A stretch of 64,000 bases of DNA from JAJCYL01 sp963664285 (GCA_963664285.2 CAXXNX010000055.1:1-64000), one strand, 5' to 3'; positions 38,459-47,117 are shown, counted from the first letter of the stretch. Numbers and translations: made by a program. Notes: generated by a model not told the origin, from the letters alone.

Positions 38459-40079
38459 CCCGCATTATTCATAGGCCACCAATTTTGGGATTAATAATGG
38501 GTTGCTAACTATTTTTGATTGGAGTGTATGTATTAATTTGAAGATCAACCAGGTTTCTGGATTTCAAAGGACATTAGAGCGTTTTTTTGTTAGAATTTTT
38601 CAATTTTCAGTCAAAGCTCTATTGTGTTCTTATGGAAGAACATTTTTTTGATTAAACTAAACTGTTTAACTGATCGGTCAGTTCACCGTAAGCAAATCGC
38701 CCAGCAGGTATTGATATCTAAAGGCTCTTGAGAATTGTATTGTCAATGATCTTTTCCTTTCTTTCAGGCACGCCCCAACCTTCATCAGGTAAAGCCGGAT
38801 ATTGTCCACTTGCCATCGTTTAGCAAAGTGGTGTTTTGTTTTGGCAATTAATAATTTAATCTGCCGGAACATTTCATAACAGAGGGTAGCGATGATTAAA
38901 CGCATGAAATTGGCCCAGTAGCGATGACAGGAAAGCCGGTCGGAATAAGTCATGTTTTTGAGTTCCTTTATTCGATTTTCACTGGCATCACCTCGCTTGA
39001 CATAAAAATCAAAGTAAATCTGTTGAGCGGTCATCGCTTCAAAGTTGCTCACAAAGTAACGGACATTCATTCCTTTTCCGGTAGACTCCACTTTGGCGTA
39101 CAGCTTTTCAGAACGATCCCAGCTTTTGGCCTGGTAAGTAAACGGGCCAACAAACTCTTGATGTTTGATGATTTTTGAAGCATATTCCTTTTTTACTTCA
39201 ATGATAGTCTGTTTGGTAAAAGTCTTTAAAACTTCATTACTACTAATACCTAAACAAAATTGAAGGTCAAACTGCTTAGCTATCCGATAAAAAGATGCTC
39301 CTGAAAAGCCACTATCCGCTCGAATAAGGATCTTTACTGAGGGCAGTTTTTTTCTGATTTTAATGACAATCCTTTTCAATAAGGCCACAAACCATTTGTT
39401 GGAGTGACAATTGCCCGGACGTAGTACTGGTAAAATGACCTGACCGGTGTTCCCGTCCTTAAAGAACAACTCATGGTACATAGTCTGTCCATAATAGCCA
39501 TTATACAAACTGAGTTGTTGGGATCCATGAGTAGGGTCATCGGTACCATCTACATCAATGATGATTTGACCAGTCTTCTCTTTCAACTCCTCTACATAAC
39601 GGTCTACAAACCATTGACTCATCTGGTAGATCAGACTCCGATCGGCCTTGTTTTCAAATCGACTTAAAGTAGGCTGGGAACATAATCCGCTATCTAGTAC
39701 TTTACGGATCACCGGATCCTCTCGGAGTTTTTGTTCGTCATTGCAATCCTGATAGCCCTGCATCATTAAAAACACCCGTTGGCGAAGCATTTCTTCATAA
39801 GTGTATTCGATAAAAAAGGGGTTTCGATAGTCAGGAATCAGTGCGGCGAAGCTTTTTAATAGACCAGTCTTTCTCTCTACTTTTTCACTTAACAATATCG
39901 CTCCGTCTGAGCTAATCGCTGATGCTGAAAAATCAAATTTAAAAGCTTGTTTTCCTCGATAAAATACGGTATCTTTTTCCTTATATTCAGGCATAAATTA
40001 ATTGCTTATTTTGTTGTCTAACTATCTCAATATAAGCAATTTATGCCTGTTTTTTATTGTCTACTATGAATTTTTCGGG
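38459..40079 (-). mobile_element. IS1380-family element copy C, intact, TTAA target
   Basis: 1621 bp, ends CCCGCATTATTCATAG and (reverse complement) CCCGAAAAATTCATAG, flanked by TTAA at 38455-38458 and 40080-40083. It holds a complete transposase gene and the leader inverted repeat. It serves as the reference for copies A, B and D. Confidence 0.95.
38678..39994 (-). CDS. IS1380 transposase, intact
   Basis: 438 residues. DDE (RNase H-like) transposase of the IS1380 family: IIIDVDGTDDPTHGSQ near residues 141-156, KILIRADSGFSG near 225-236, and the late acidic region KRGDASENRIKELK near 335-348. The ATG lies inside the 3' arm of the leader inverted repeat (AGGCATAAATTGCTTAT), so outside transcripts would fold over the start. 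This is the only undamaged IS1380 transposase in the window and a candidate source of the other copies. Confidence 0.93.
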   Translation of the reverse strand: MPEYKEKDTVFYRGKQAFKFDFSASAISSDGAILLSEKVERKTGLLKSFAALIPDYRNPFFIEYTYEEMLRQRVFLMMQGYQDCNDEQKLREDPVIRKVLDSGLCSQPTLSRFENKADRSLIYQMSQWFVDRYVEELKEKTGQIIIDVDGTDDPTHGSQQLSLYNGYYGQTMYHELFFKDGNTGQVILPVLRPGNCHSNKWFVALLKRIVIKIRKKLPSVKILIRADSGFSGASFYRIAKQFDLQFCLGISSNEVLKTFTKQTIIEVKKEYASKIIKHQEFVGPFTYQAKSWDRSEKLYAKVESTGKGMNVRYFVSNFEAMTAQQIYFDFYVKRGDASENRIKELKNMTYSDRLSCHRYWANFMRLIIATLCYEMFRQIKLLIAKTKHHFAKRWQVDNIRLYLMKVGACLKERKRSLTIQFSRAFRYQYLLGDLLTVN

Positions 40080-40083
40080 TTAA

Positions 40084-40463
40084 GATTGATCATGATCTTG
40101 ATGTTGTTCCTTCCTCTGTAGTACGAAATCTACAAATATGGATTCGGCTTTAAAAGCAATGGTTTTCTTCTTTACCTTCATTTCAACGCCATCCCACTTG
40201 ACCTGGAGCAAAGGAATTTAGGCGGGCAGGCATCTTACACAGGTTCGTTGTAGGTGCCAGTAGAATCTATGTAAGACAGAAAACTCACAAACTACCGGCA
40301 AACCGACTAGTGTTCCGCACAGCATACCGAAACCCTATCTTAATTTTGCAAATCGCTTCAAAACGCCTTGAACAGGTTTTTCTCTTGAAACTTTAAAATT
40401 CACTCCAAGGGAATGGAGGTAAAGGGGATATGGTTATGCTGTCTAATTCAAAACATTATAATT
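40084..40463. other. Intergenic region with a possible gene remnant
   Basis: The minus strand at about 40085-40215 has an open stretch (VKWDGVEMKVKKKTIAFKAE, then SIFVDFVLQRKEQHQ) directly cut by the IS1380 end. It may be the end of a gene lost at the insertion. The remainder shows no gene. Confidence 0.4.
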
Positions 40464-40958
40464 CTAAATATCTAAAAAGAGCATCAATACATGTTTCCCA
40501 TCGGGCATAATTTTACCATTTTTTACCACTTCAATAATCTCATCTATCTGCAGAAAAGAATAAGATTCCACCCCTCCATCGATAAGCATTATTTCACCAT
40601 CATATTTTATCCAAAATGCTCTTCCCCAAACTTTATAGGTGCCTTCTTCGAAATGAAAGTCAAAAAGGGAGTTGGGAATAACGTTGGTTATTCCCAACTC
40701 TTCATAAAGCTCTCTGATTACATTTTGCTCGTATGTTTCACTTTCCCTTACAACTCCTCCTGTTGTTGGATCTAGGTATCCCGGATAGACATCTTTGTAA
40801 TTTGATCGTTTTTGTACTAATATCTCCTCCTTGGAATTGGTTATGATTACGTAAGTTGCCCTATGAGCTAGGCCTTGTTTCCTCATAACCGATCTAGGAA
40901 CTACGTCAATTTCGTTGTTCTCATTGTCAACGATAATTACTCTTTCTTCTACTTTCAT
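40464..40958 (-). CDS. Nudix hydrolase
   Basis: The 164-residue protein has the Nudix box at residues 68-90: GGVVRESETYEQ followed by NVIRELYEELGI, matching G-x5-E-x7-R-E-U-x-E-E-x-G-U. The N-terminus (VDVPR-like start NNEIDVVPRSVMRKQGLAHR) resembles the YfcD/isopentenyl-isomerase-like subgroup. It hydrolyses nucleoside diphosphates linked to other groups in the cytoplasm. The substrate is unknown. The gene is complete and has no operon partner. Confidence 0.85.
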   Translation of the reverse strand: MKVEERVIIVDNENNEIDVVPRSVMRKQGLAHRATYVIITNSKEEILVQKRSNYKDVYPGYLDPTTGGVVRESETYEQNVIRELYEELGITNVIPNSLFDFHFEEGTYKVWGRAFWIKYDGEIMLIDGGVESYSFLQIDEIIEVVKNGKIMPDGKHVLMLFLDI

Positions 40959-41306
40959 TGCATGTTCTCGGGCCAGTATATTAAATCCAAAATTTCATCT
41001 ATCGGCACTAAGATCTGCTGATTATTTATTTCCATCAAGGAGAACCATTTTACCACTAACCCATAAATCACTGAAATAGGCAGTACTGTGACTTCACATT
41101 GTCGGTCCTTATTCCACACTGGCAACCTTATCCAATAATTCTGCTCCTACTGATAAATTTGATACTACAGATTGCCCAAATCCTTTAGTATCTCGCATAA
41201 GTCGTTTATCTTGATAAGCTTCCCCGATTTTGATGCTTGGTAAATTGACGACAATGACTCAAGTATGGCTGAATTAACGCCCAATAATAATAACAAAAGT
41301 ACTGAC
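40959..41306. other. Intergenic region between nudix and phoD genes
   Basis: About 350 bases. On the minus strand near 41165-41260 there is an open run (LESLSSIYQASKSGKLIKIN) that may be the end of a decayed gene. I cannot identify it. The rest should hold the divergent promoters. Confidence 0.4.
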
Positions 41307-43211
41307 ATGAGGATTACAATATTCACCTTTTTTTTTGCAACTGTATTTAACTTCGGATGCAATAAATCCGAGGAGTTTGCAAAAGGACAATTTGCTTTTC
41401 CACAAGGTGTAGCCAGCGGCGATCCCCAACCAACTGCAATTACCCTTTGGACCAGGGTAGTTCATCAGGCCACGGATACATCTTCGATCAACCTCATGGT
41501 ACAATTATCAATATCACCTGCTTTTGAAGAAGTTATAATTTCAGAAAGATTAGTAGCAAGTCAGGAAGCAGATTTTACATTGCGTTATTATGCCGACAGC
41601 CTAAAAAGTGGGCAGCGTTACTTTTACCGGTTTATAGCCGGTAAAGATACTTCAATTGTTGGCCGTACACGTACAGCTCCAGCCCATGGGAAAGTTGCCT
41701 CGTTTAACTTTGCAACCCTGGCATGCCAGAGCTATGAACAAGGTTTTTATGGAACCCTGGCTCGCATGATTAAAGAGGATGAAATAGCACCAGAAGAAGA
41801 GAAGATTGACCTTGTTTTCCATTTAGGGGACTTTATTTATGAAGTAGTAGGAGATGACCCAAGAAATGACAACCACAATCCGAAATGGCTAATTGACAGA
41901 AATGGGAATGAAAGAGCCATTCAACCATTTCCCGAGGGAAAGCAATGGCCGGATACAGACCATTGGAAGTCTGGTTCCTGGAGTCCGATTACGGTTCAGG
42001 ATTACCGGCACCTTTATAAAACATATCTCTCAAATAAGGTTATGATTGAAGCAAGGGCCAGGTGGCCTTTTGTTGTAACCTGGGACGACCACGAGTTTGC
42101 CGATGGCAATCATCAATCCCACTCAGACATAGCCAAAGAGCTTGGCATGTATGGAATGCAAAGTGTGAAAGTAGCTGCCAACCAGGCATGGTACGAATAT
42201 ATTCCTGCTGCACTCGACCATGCAACTAAATTCCCAGATTTAAAAAAGGCATCTCATGATTTTAAGCCTACTGAGGTAAGAAATACTGATTTAGGTGTTG
42301 AAATAGTTAATGGCCTGTACCAAGAACCAAATAATATTAAGGCAATCAATTCTCTTTGCATCTACAGGGCTTTACGCTGGGGTAAAGATATCCTGCTGGT
42401 TATTCCTGATACCAAAAGTTATAATAAACCGGGTTACTCAGTTTTTGGTAATGAACAAAAAAAATGGTTCAAGGCCATAATAAATAATAGTGACGTCAAA
42501 TGGAAACTCTGGGCAAATAGTGAACCCATTTTGGCGGCCAAAGTTGATTTTGATAACATTCCCGCAATTGGCAAGGAAAGAAGCCTGGTTAATAACGATA
42601 GTTGGAGGCAGACCCCGCAAGAGCGCGAGGAATTGTTGTCGTATATTGAAAATGAAAATATAACCGGAGTAGTGTCATTATCCGGAGATTACCATACACA
42701 AATGGCTTCCACCGTGCCCACACAAACTGGCAAACATGTAATGGCCGATTTTGCAGTGACTGCCATGAGCGCTTTCCCTGATTTATTATGGCTGGAAAGA
42801 CGTGGGAAAAGTTATAATAATCCGCAAGCATATGAGTTGTTTGCCTATCAGGACGAGAATGGGCAATTGCTCCCCAACATTAATACAACTATTATGTACG
42901 GAGTAAAGACCGCAGCAAAACTGGCAAAAACAAGAGATTTTGAACAAGCAAAAACGTTAATGGATTTAACCATAAATCCGGGATTAAAATATTTTGACTG
43001 CCAATATAATGGCTACATCACAGGTGGTATAAAAGAAGACCTTCTTAAGGTAGAATTTGTGAATACTGAGAATGCCAGAATCGACTATGAAGCAACAGGA
43101 GCGTCAATTGTTTCAAAGGTTCTATTCGAGCTTCCATTATGGGATAAAGTAGATAATATTTCACTTTCTAACCCTAAAATCGAAGGCAATGTATTTCCTG
43201 GTTTTGAATAA
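41307..43211 (+). CDS. phoD: PhoD-family alkaline phosphatase, lipoprotein
   Basis: About 634 residues from the ATG at 41307 (MRITIFTFFFATVFNFGC, lipobox FGC; an in-frame ATG at 41265 gives an unlikely polar extension). An N-terminal fibronectin-like PhoD_N domain (FPQGVASGDPQPTAITLWTR) is followed by the metallophosphoesterase domain. Its metal ligands are HLGDFIYE, VVTWDDHEFADGNH and LSGDYHTQM. PhoD enzymes release phosphate from phosphodi- and monoesters outside the cytoplasm. In marine bacteria they are induced by phosphate limitation, but no Pho box was identified. The gene is complete. Confidence 0.88.
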   Translation: MRITIFTFFFATVFNFGCNKSEEFAKGQFAFPQGVASGDPQPTAITLWTRVVHQATDTSSINLMVQLSISPAFEEVIISERLVASQEADFTLRYYADSLKSGQRYFYRFIAGKDTSIVGRTRTAPAHGKVASFNFATLACQSYEQGFYGTLARMIKEDEIAPEEEKIDLVFHLGDFIYEVVGDDPRNDNHNPKWLIDRNGNERAIQPFPEGKQWPDTDHWKSGSWSPITVQDYRHLYKTYLSNKVMIEARARWPFVVTWDDHEFADGNHQSHSDIAKELGMYGMQSVKVAANQAWYEYIPAALDHATKFPDLKKASHDFKPTEVRNTDLGVEIVNGLYQEPNNIKAINSLCIYRALRWGKDILLVIPDTKSYNKPGYSVFGNEQKKWFKAIINNSDVKWKLWANSEPILAAKVDFDNIPAIGKERSLVNNDSWRQTPQEREELLSYIENENITGVVSLSGDYHTQMASTVPTQTGKHVMADFAVTAMSAFPDLLWLERRGKSYNNPQAYELFAYQDENGQLLPNINTTIMYGVKTAAKLAKTRDFEQAKTLMDLTINPGLKYFDCQYNGYITGGIKEDLLKVEFVNTENARIDYEATGASIVSKVLFELPLWDKVDNISLSNPKIEGNVFPGFE

Positions 43212-43255
43212 CTAACGAATTAGTACAAGTCAGGATACGATTAGTTAAAAAATTT

Positions 43256-43348
43256 ATGATTCGCTTTTTCAAAATATTACTCCTCGTTTTTCTTTTGATA
43301 TTTCATCTTTCCGGCTGTCAAAAGCCGGACAACAAAAAGGAACCCTGA
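43256..43348 (+). pseudogene. Truncated lipoprotein gene (signal stub)
   Basis: 30 codons, MIRFFKILLLVFLLIFHLSG, then CQKPDNKKEP and a stop. The lipobox LSGC is clear. The frame ends exactly where the dispersed repeat (CCCTGAAGCATTCTC) begins, so the rest of a lipoprotein downstream of phoD has been replaced. Confidence 0.65.
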
Positions 43349-43660
43349 AGCATTCTCAATGTTTAACTGACTCGACATGCCTGACCTCTATTATCATCTC
43401 ATTGCCAACAACTCCCATAACTCGCGACATTTTAGGTCTGAAAAACTCTAGGGTTTTTAGAAACAATTCAGACTGCCTTATACCGATCCTGTTTATCCCC
43501 ATCCCATAGCTCATTCATGAACTGATTGAAGTTATCAGCATGGCCAATCTGCTGTTCAGAGATTCTTATGAATGGCACTAAGCCGTCGTGAAGGCATGAG
43601 CTAGCGGTGCTCACGATTTCCCGAATCAGCCAGGCGCGCCGGAGTATCTCCATCATTCTG
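43343..43660 (-). pseudogene. Dispersed protein-tail remnant, copy at 43.4 kb
   Basis: The minus strand carries IRISEQQIGHADNFNQFMNE followed by LWDGDKQDRYKAV, and after a shift SELFLKTLEFFRPKMSRVMG and EMIIEVRHVESVKH with a stop near 43363. It is the longest version of the tail seen at 29.0 and 30.2 kb. The protein family is not recognised. The left end joins the lipoprotein stub and the right end joins a SnoaL-like fragment, so the piece is a recombination product. Confidence 0.5.
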
Positions 43661-43865
43661 GCGCGATGTCGTTATTCCAAATGTCCCAAGCGATCTTCCA
43701 CGAACCATCAGGCTGCCGCCTATAGATGTGTATGTTCCCGTTTAGGATATCTCTCGCCTCCCCGGTTGCTTGGTTTGTTACCGTACCCTCAAAAACGCAC
43801 CTATCAAACGCCCAATCTCCCGCTATCACGAGTTCGTTGAGCTCCATCGACTTAGTGTCCGGTCT
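43653..43865 (-). pseudogene. DUF4440/SnoaL-like protein, C-terminal fragment
   Basis: The minus strand reads ELNELVIAGDWAFDRCVFEG, then ILNGNIHIYRRQPDGSWKIA and WDIWN, ending at 43653. GDWAFDR and YRRQPDGSWKIA-D-WN are hallmarks of the DUF4440/SnoaL (NTF2-like) fold, small enzymes or ligand-binding proteins with a cone-shaped barrel. The N-terminal half is missing, replaced by the end of the next gene. It is slightly GC-richer than the neighbours. Confidence 0.65.
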
Positions 43866-44242
43866 AAGGAGTAGCAAACCCATGCTGTGACTCCAAAGTC
43901 ACTGTTGGCAGGAAACTTCTCATGCGCCGGGTAAGTTTTGCCCTTCCATTGCCTTTCTTTGACTGACTTTACAAGAAAGACTTCATACCCGACAGTGATA
44001 TTAGCATTAGAAGGGTCTATCTGCTGGAACAGTGCTACATTCTTTGAACGTTTGAGCTGCAGGTATAGATAACCATGCCGTTTGTAGCTCGTGCGTAATT
44101 TGACCACACCGTTCAAGGAAAGTCCGCTCTTATCAGAGTTGGACTGCACTAAGCCAAAAGGGAGTTCCGGATTGTAAACGGAATTAGGCTTTTTCTGTGA
44201 TGTTCGCCGTACTCGACGAAATTTGTTTAATTTTGTAGGCAT
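43826..44242 (-). CDS. Hypothetical protein (conserved style, mobile-element type)
   Basis: About 138 residues from MPTKLNKFRRVRR. The basic N-terminus is followed by GLSLNGVVKLRTSYKRHGYL and a conserved-looking late part VGYEVFLVKSVKERQWKGKT, YPAHEKFPANSDFGVTAW, CYSLDRTLSRW. I have seen this tail in short hypothetical proteins of Bacteroidota, often with phage or transposon genes, but no function is known. The C-terminus overlaps the reading frame of the SnoaL-like fragment, so the last residues may result from the junction. Confidence 0.5.
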   Translation of the reverse strand: MPTKLNKFRRVRRTSQKKPNSVYNPELPFGLVQSNSDKSGLSLNGVVKLRTSYKRHGYLYLQLKRSKNVALFQQIDPSNANITVGYEVFLVKSVKERQWKGKTYPAHEKFPANSDFGVTAWVCYSLDRTLSRWSSTNS

Positions 44243-44258
44243 TATTAATAACATTTAT

Positions 44259-44283
44259 GCCCCATCGTCATGGGGCTTTTTTT
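44259..44283 (+). terminator. Rho-independent terminator
   Basis: Stem GCCCCAT (44259-44265) / ATGGGGC (44270-44276) with loop CGTC and a run of seven T after it. It is oriented for plus-strand transcription although the gene before it is on the minus strand, so it probably insulates that gene or belongs to a lost one. Confidence 0.75.
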
Positions 44284-44394
44284 ATATCACTCTTGAATTA
44301 TCAAAGATTCTAAGTCTCGTCTTAAAAAGAATGTTCGTTTATCGAATTTTGAATACTTTAATCTCCCTTCCCTCATTAATTTGTGAAACTAATT

Positions 44395-44593
44395 ATGAAA
44401 AGGACATCAAAATTTATCTTTGTTGCGGCCACTGCAGCTATCACTTTTGGAAGCTTGGTGGCTTGTAGGACCAAAGGACTGGGATCACTATCGTAGTTAC
44501 TGCCATGGTTGGCATCAGCATCATGACGACTATCACCATCATGATCATGATGATCAAAAGGTCCCCTCAGAAGAAGAGGGGAATTCGATATAA
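44395..44593 (+). pseudogene. Small exported His-rich metal-binding protein, frameshifted
   Basis: The first 30 codons (MKRTSKFIFVAATAAITFGS, LVAC) form a signal peptide, possibly lipoprotein. After a one-base shift near 44472-44482 the other frame reads WDHYRSYCHGWHQHHDDYHH, HDHDDQKVPSEEEGNSI, ending at 44593, with a dense cluster of His and Asp. Such tails bind Cu, Zn, Ni or Co in the periplasm. It lies just upstream of an HMA-AraC regulator and an HMA protein, which supports a metal role. If the shift is an assembly error the protein (~65 residues) would be intact. Confidence 0.6.
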
Positions 44594-44734
44594 ATAATTT
44601 CCTTGTAGACCAGACACGAAGGTGTAAGGCCTTTATTGAACCCGAATTTGTCATTGGACTTTGGATGCGTATGAAATCATAGCTACCCGGTGGGTAGCCG
44701 CGCTTCATAAATTTAACATTATATACCATACAAA

Positions 44735-45307
44735 ATGAAAACGAACAAACTCTACATAAAGAATATGGTGTGCGACCGCTGCGTTAAGGTTGTTCGGGAG
44801 GAATTGCAAAAGCTGGGGTACGACATTAAAAGCATTGAACTTGGAAAGGTTGAACTAATCGGACCTCATCAGATAAACAAAAATGAACTCGAACACAGTT
44901 TGACCAAAGAGGGATTTGAACTCCTTGAAGACAGCAATAACAGAATGATCAATGACATCAAGAGCATCATAATAAACCTGGTGCACTACAATAAGAATAG
45001 CAACCCACCTCAAGAGAACTTTTCACAGATATTAGCCAAGGAAATTGGGCGTGATTACTCCTATATAAGTAACCTTTTCTCTACAATTGAAGGCAGAACA
45101 TTAGAAAAGTTTATCATTCAACAAAAAGTAGAGAAAGTCAAAGAACTCCTTAAATACGGGGAGATGACGATCAACGAGATTGCATTTGAATTGAATTACA
45201 GCAGCCCCCAATACCTCTCTAACCAGTTCAAGCAAATTACCGGATTTAGACCTTCGCAATTTCGTACTATGTTAGAAGCACGGAGAAGTCAAATCGACAA
45301 AGTTTAG
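44735..45307 (+). CDS. AraC-family regulator fused to a heavy-metal-associated (HMA) domain
   Basis: The 190-residue protein has an N-terminal HMA-like domain with a CxxC motif (MVCDRCVKVV, Cys13 and Cys16). A linker follows, then a C-terminal AraC/XylS HTH domain: MTINEIAFELNYSSPQYLSN and QFKQITGFRPSQFR at about residues 143-178. The HMA part should sense or accept a soft metal such as copper, and the AraC part should bind DNA. Such fusions are found in Bacteroidota metal-resistance regions. It precedes a small HMA protein by about 100 bases on the same strand. Complete. Confidence 0.82.
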   Translation: MKTNKLYIKNMVCDRCVKVVREELQKLGYDIKSIELGKVELIGPHQINKNELEHSLTKEGFELLEDSNNRMINDIKSIIINLVHYNKNSNPPQENFSQILAKEIGRDYSYISNLFSTIEGRTLEKFIIQQKVEKVKELLKYGEMTINEIAFELNYSSPQYLSNQFKQITGFRPSQFRTMLEARRSQIDKV

Positions 45308-45404
45308 CACCCAAAATCTTACACTTTATTTCAATAATGCTGTAACATCCCCTGGGAGAAATAGATGCAACTTTGGGTTATTATAAACCTTAAAACAATA
45401 AATA

Positions 45405-45620
45405 ATGACACATACGTATTCAATTATCGACATGCAATGCACAGGATGTGCAGGCCATGTTAAAGACCAGTTAGAACAACATCCGGATGTTACTCTGGTT
45501 GATATATCGCTCAAACAAAACGAAGCGGTAATCAACATGAACCAAAACATCCCGATAGCAGAGTTACAAATATACTTGGATCAAGACAGCGAATATTCCG
45601 GCAGATATTCCATCAGTTAG
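45405..45620 (+). CDS. HMA-domain metal chaperone (CopZ-like)
   Basis: The 71-residue protein consists of one HMA domain with CTGC at residues 12-15 (DMQCTGCAGHVKDQLEQ), then the beta-alpha-beta pattern DVTLVDISLKQNEAVINMN. Such proteins carry Cu(I) to transporters or regulators in the cytoplasm. It follows the HMA-AraC gene and is followed by a decayed membrane-protein gene. No P-type ATPase is in the window. Complete. Confidence 0.82.
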   Translation: MTHTYSIIDMQCTGCAGHVKDQLEQHPDVTLVDISLKQNEAVINMNQNIPIAELQIYLDQDSEYSGRYSIS

Positions 45621-45653
45621 ACAGGACAGCCAATGATGTAAACACAACTTACA

Positions 45654-45800
45654 ATGATGGTTGACGATGAGAAAAGCAGACTAGAGACTTTCAAGCCTCT
45701 GATTCTTATCTTCCTTTTCATCACGGTGTGTCCGTAATCTCTTCAATAGAAAGCGGACAAATGGACCTAATGAAATGGATGTGGAAGAAGGTGCAATGAA
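45654..45800 (+). pseudogene. Fragment of a small membrane protein of the metal cluster, frameshifted
   Basis: Starts MMVDDEKSRLETFKPLILIF, a hydrophobic first helix. One missing base near 45725-45730 moves the continuation VSVISSIESGQMDLMKWM into another frame, and the text is unrelated after WMW. The pattern TFKPLILI-x-SGQMDLMKWM recalls small membrane proteins found next to HMA and Cu-resistance genes in Bacteroidota. Only the first third remains. Confidence 0.5.
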
Positions 45801-45882
45801 TGATTTGGCCGGTCTTGATGATCGTCTTGCTCATGTTCGAGAAGTAGGGAAAATATTTGATCGTCCAAATTCTTAAAGATTC

Positions 45883-46002
45883 ATGGAAGCTTACATTTTT
45901 TACATTCGGGTTGGCTTCACTTTTGGGATAGCAGGTTATTTGATCGGATTATATAGATTCCATTTATTCAGAAAAAGAATTAGGAAAGCAATTTATGATT
46001 GA
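45883..46002 (+). CDS. Small single-helix membrane protein (39 aa)
   Basis: The ORF MEAYIFYIRVGFTFGIAGYL, IGLYRFHLFRKRIRKAIYD has one hydrophobic segment followed by a basic cytoplasmic tail, which fits the positive-inside rule. It is short and could be the end or start of a lost gene, since both sides are fragments. No function known. Confidence 0.35.
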   Translation: MEAYIFYIRVGFTFGIAGYLIGLYRFHLFRKRIRKAIYD

Positions 46003-46102
46003 TCCAAATCCTCGATGAGAAGTAGAAATAGCCATTTTTTACTGTTAAAAACTGCCACTTACTGCTACTTATCACTACTTACAGACAGATGAGATACATT
46101 AC

Positions 46103-46146
46103 TTATACAAATATGAAACTTATGTATTAATTTCACGTTTGTATAA
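46103..46146. promoter_or_regulatory. Probable PadR operator (long inverted repeat)
   Basis: TTATACAAATATGAAA (46103-46118) and TTTCACGTTTGTATAA (46131-46146) are inverted repeats matching at 14 of 16 positions, centred 37 bases upstream of the padR start. PadR regulators usually bind such palindromes in their own promoters. Confidence 0.6.
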
Positions 46147-46161
46147 CAAATCATTTGCAAA

Positions 46162-46500
46162 ATGAAGGGAACTCATTTAGGAGAATTTGAAGAATTAGTT
46201 TTATTAACTGTTGGGTCACTCTACAAAGAGGCCTACGGTGTTGTCATTATGGATGAAATAACAGGCCAGACCAATCGCAAGGTCAATATCAGCGCAGTAC
46301 ATGCAGTATTGCAAAGACTGGAGAAAAAGGGATTGGTTAAATCATCTATGGGAGGAGCAACCAATGAGCGGGGTGGAAGGCGTAAACGCTATTTCACCCT
46401 CACCCAGGCTGGTAAGAGAGTATTGGATGAATCCATGGCGCTCCGTATGCAACTCTATGAAAGCATACCCAACCTTGGTTTCAACTTCTCATCCCTATGA
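46162..46500 (+). CDS. PadR-family transcriptional regulator
   Basis: The 112-residue winged-helix protein reads LGEFEELVLLTVGSLYKEAY at the start, then VNISAVHAVLQRLEKKGLVK (wing and recognition helix) and RGGRRKRYFTLTQAGKRVLD. It is a dimeric repressor that commonly controls an adjacent ABC transporter or FtsX-type permease gene in Bacteroidota. Here the downstream gene is gone: an IS3 orfA fragment starts 71 bases after the stop. A long palindrome upstream is its likely operator. Complete. Confidence 0.85.
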   Translation: MKGTHLGEFEELVLLTVGSLYKEAYGVVIMDEITGQTNRKVNISAVHAVLQRLEKKGLVKSSMGGATNERGGRRKRYFTLTQAGKRVLDESMALRMQLYESIPNLGFNFSSL

Positions 46501-46571
46501 ATTATATAATACTCCCCTAAATTAGGACCACTCACTAAGGAATATGTAACAATTAACTTAGTTGAGGGAAA

Positions 46572-47117
46572 ATGAGAAAAACAAGAAGAAAATTCACCAG
46601 CGAATTCAAGACAAAGGTTTCCATTGAAGCAATTCGAGAGCGTTATGCTTTATCGGAACTGGCGGAGAAATTTGAAATCCATCCCACTCAGATAGCTAAA
46701 TGGAAAAGAGAGTTTTTAGATAATGCTACGGCTGCTTTTGAAAGCCAGGGAAACGGATTGATAAGTCAGAAGAAGACATGGATAAACTCTACCAGCATAG
46801 ATATGGACATGGATGAGCGATTAATACACCCCATAGAGATTAAACGAGCCAGGGATTTTGCAGAGCAGAGATTTCCCGGATTGAAAAACCAACCCATCAC
46901 AGAAGGCCGGGTTTGCCAGTTAACTTTTAGCACGGATGAGCATTTTATTGTTGACAAACATCCTGATAGCAAAAATGTATGGTTTGCCTGTGCTGGTTCC
47001 GGTCATGCTTTCAAACACGGACCGGCATTTGGTGAATACATGGCCAACCGGGTTCTAAAGAAGGAACGGATTCAGGAATATGACGATGCTTTCAAATTAA
47101 AAGGGCGCATTTTTTGA
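46572..47117 (+). pseudogene. Chimera: IS3-family OrfA N-terminus joined to FAD-dependent oxidoreductase C-terminus
   Basis: Residues 1-60 (KFTSEFKTKVSIEAIRERYA, LSELAEKFEIHPTQIAKWKR) are the HTH part of an IS3-family OrfA. OrfA coding continues one frame away as SEEDMDKLYQH up to about 46797. From about 46830 the same long frame carries FAEQRFPGLKNQP, TFSTDEHFIVDKHPDSKNVW and ACAGSGHAFKHGPAFGEYMA, the C-terminal end of a sarcosine-oxidase/DAO-type FAD enzyme. Both parts are fragments joined by deletion. The continuous 181-codon ORF is probably accidental. The stop is at 47117. Confidence 0.75.
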
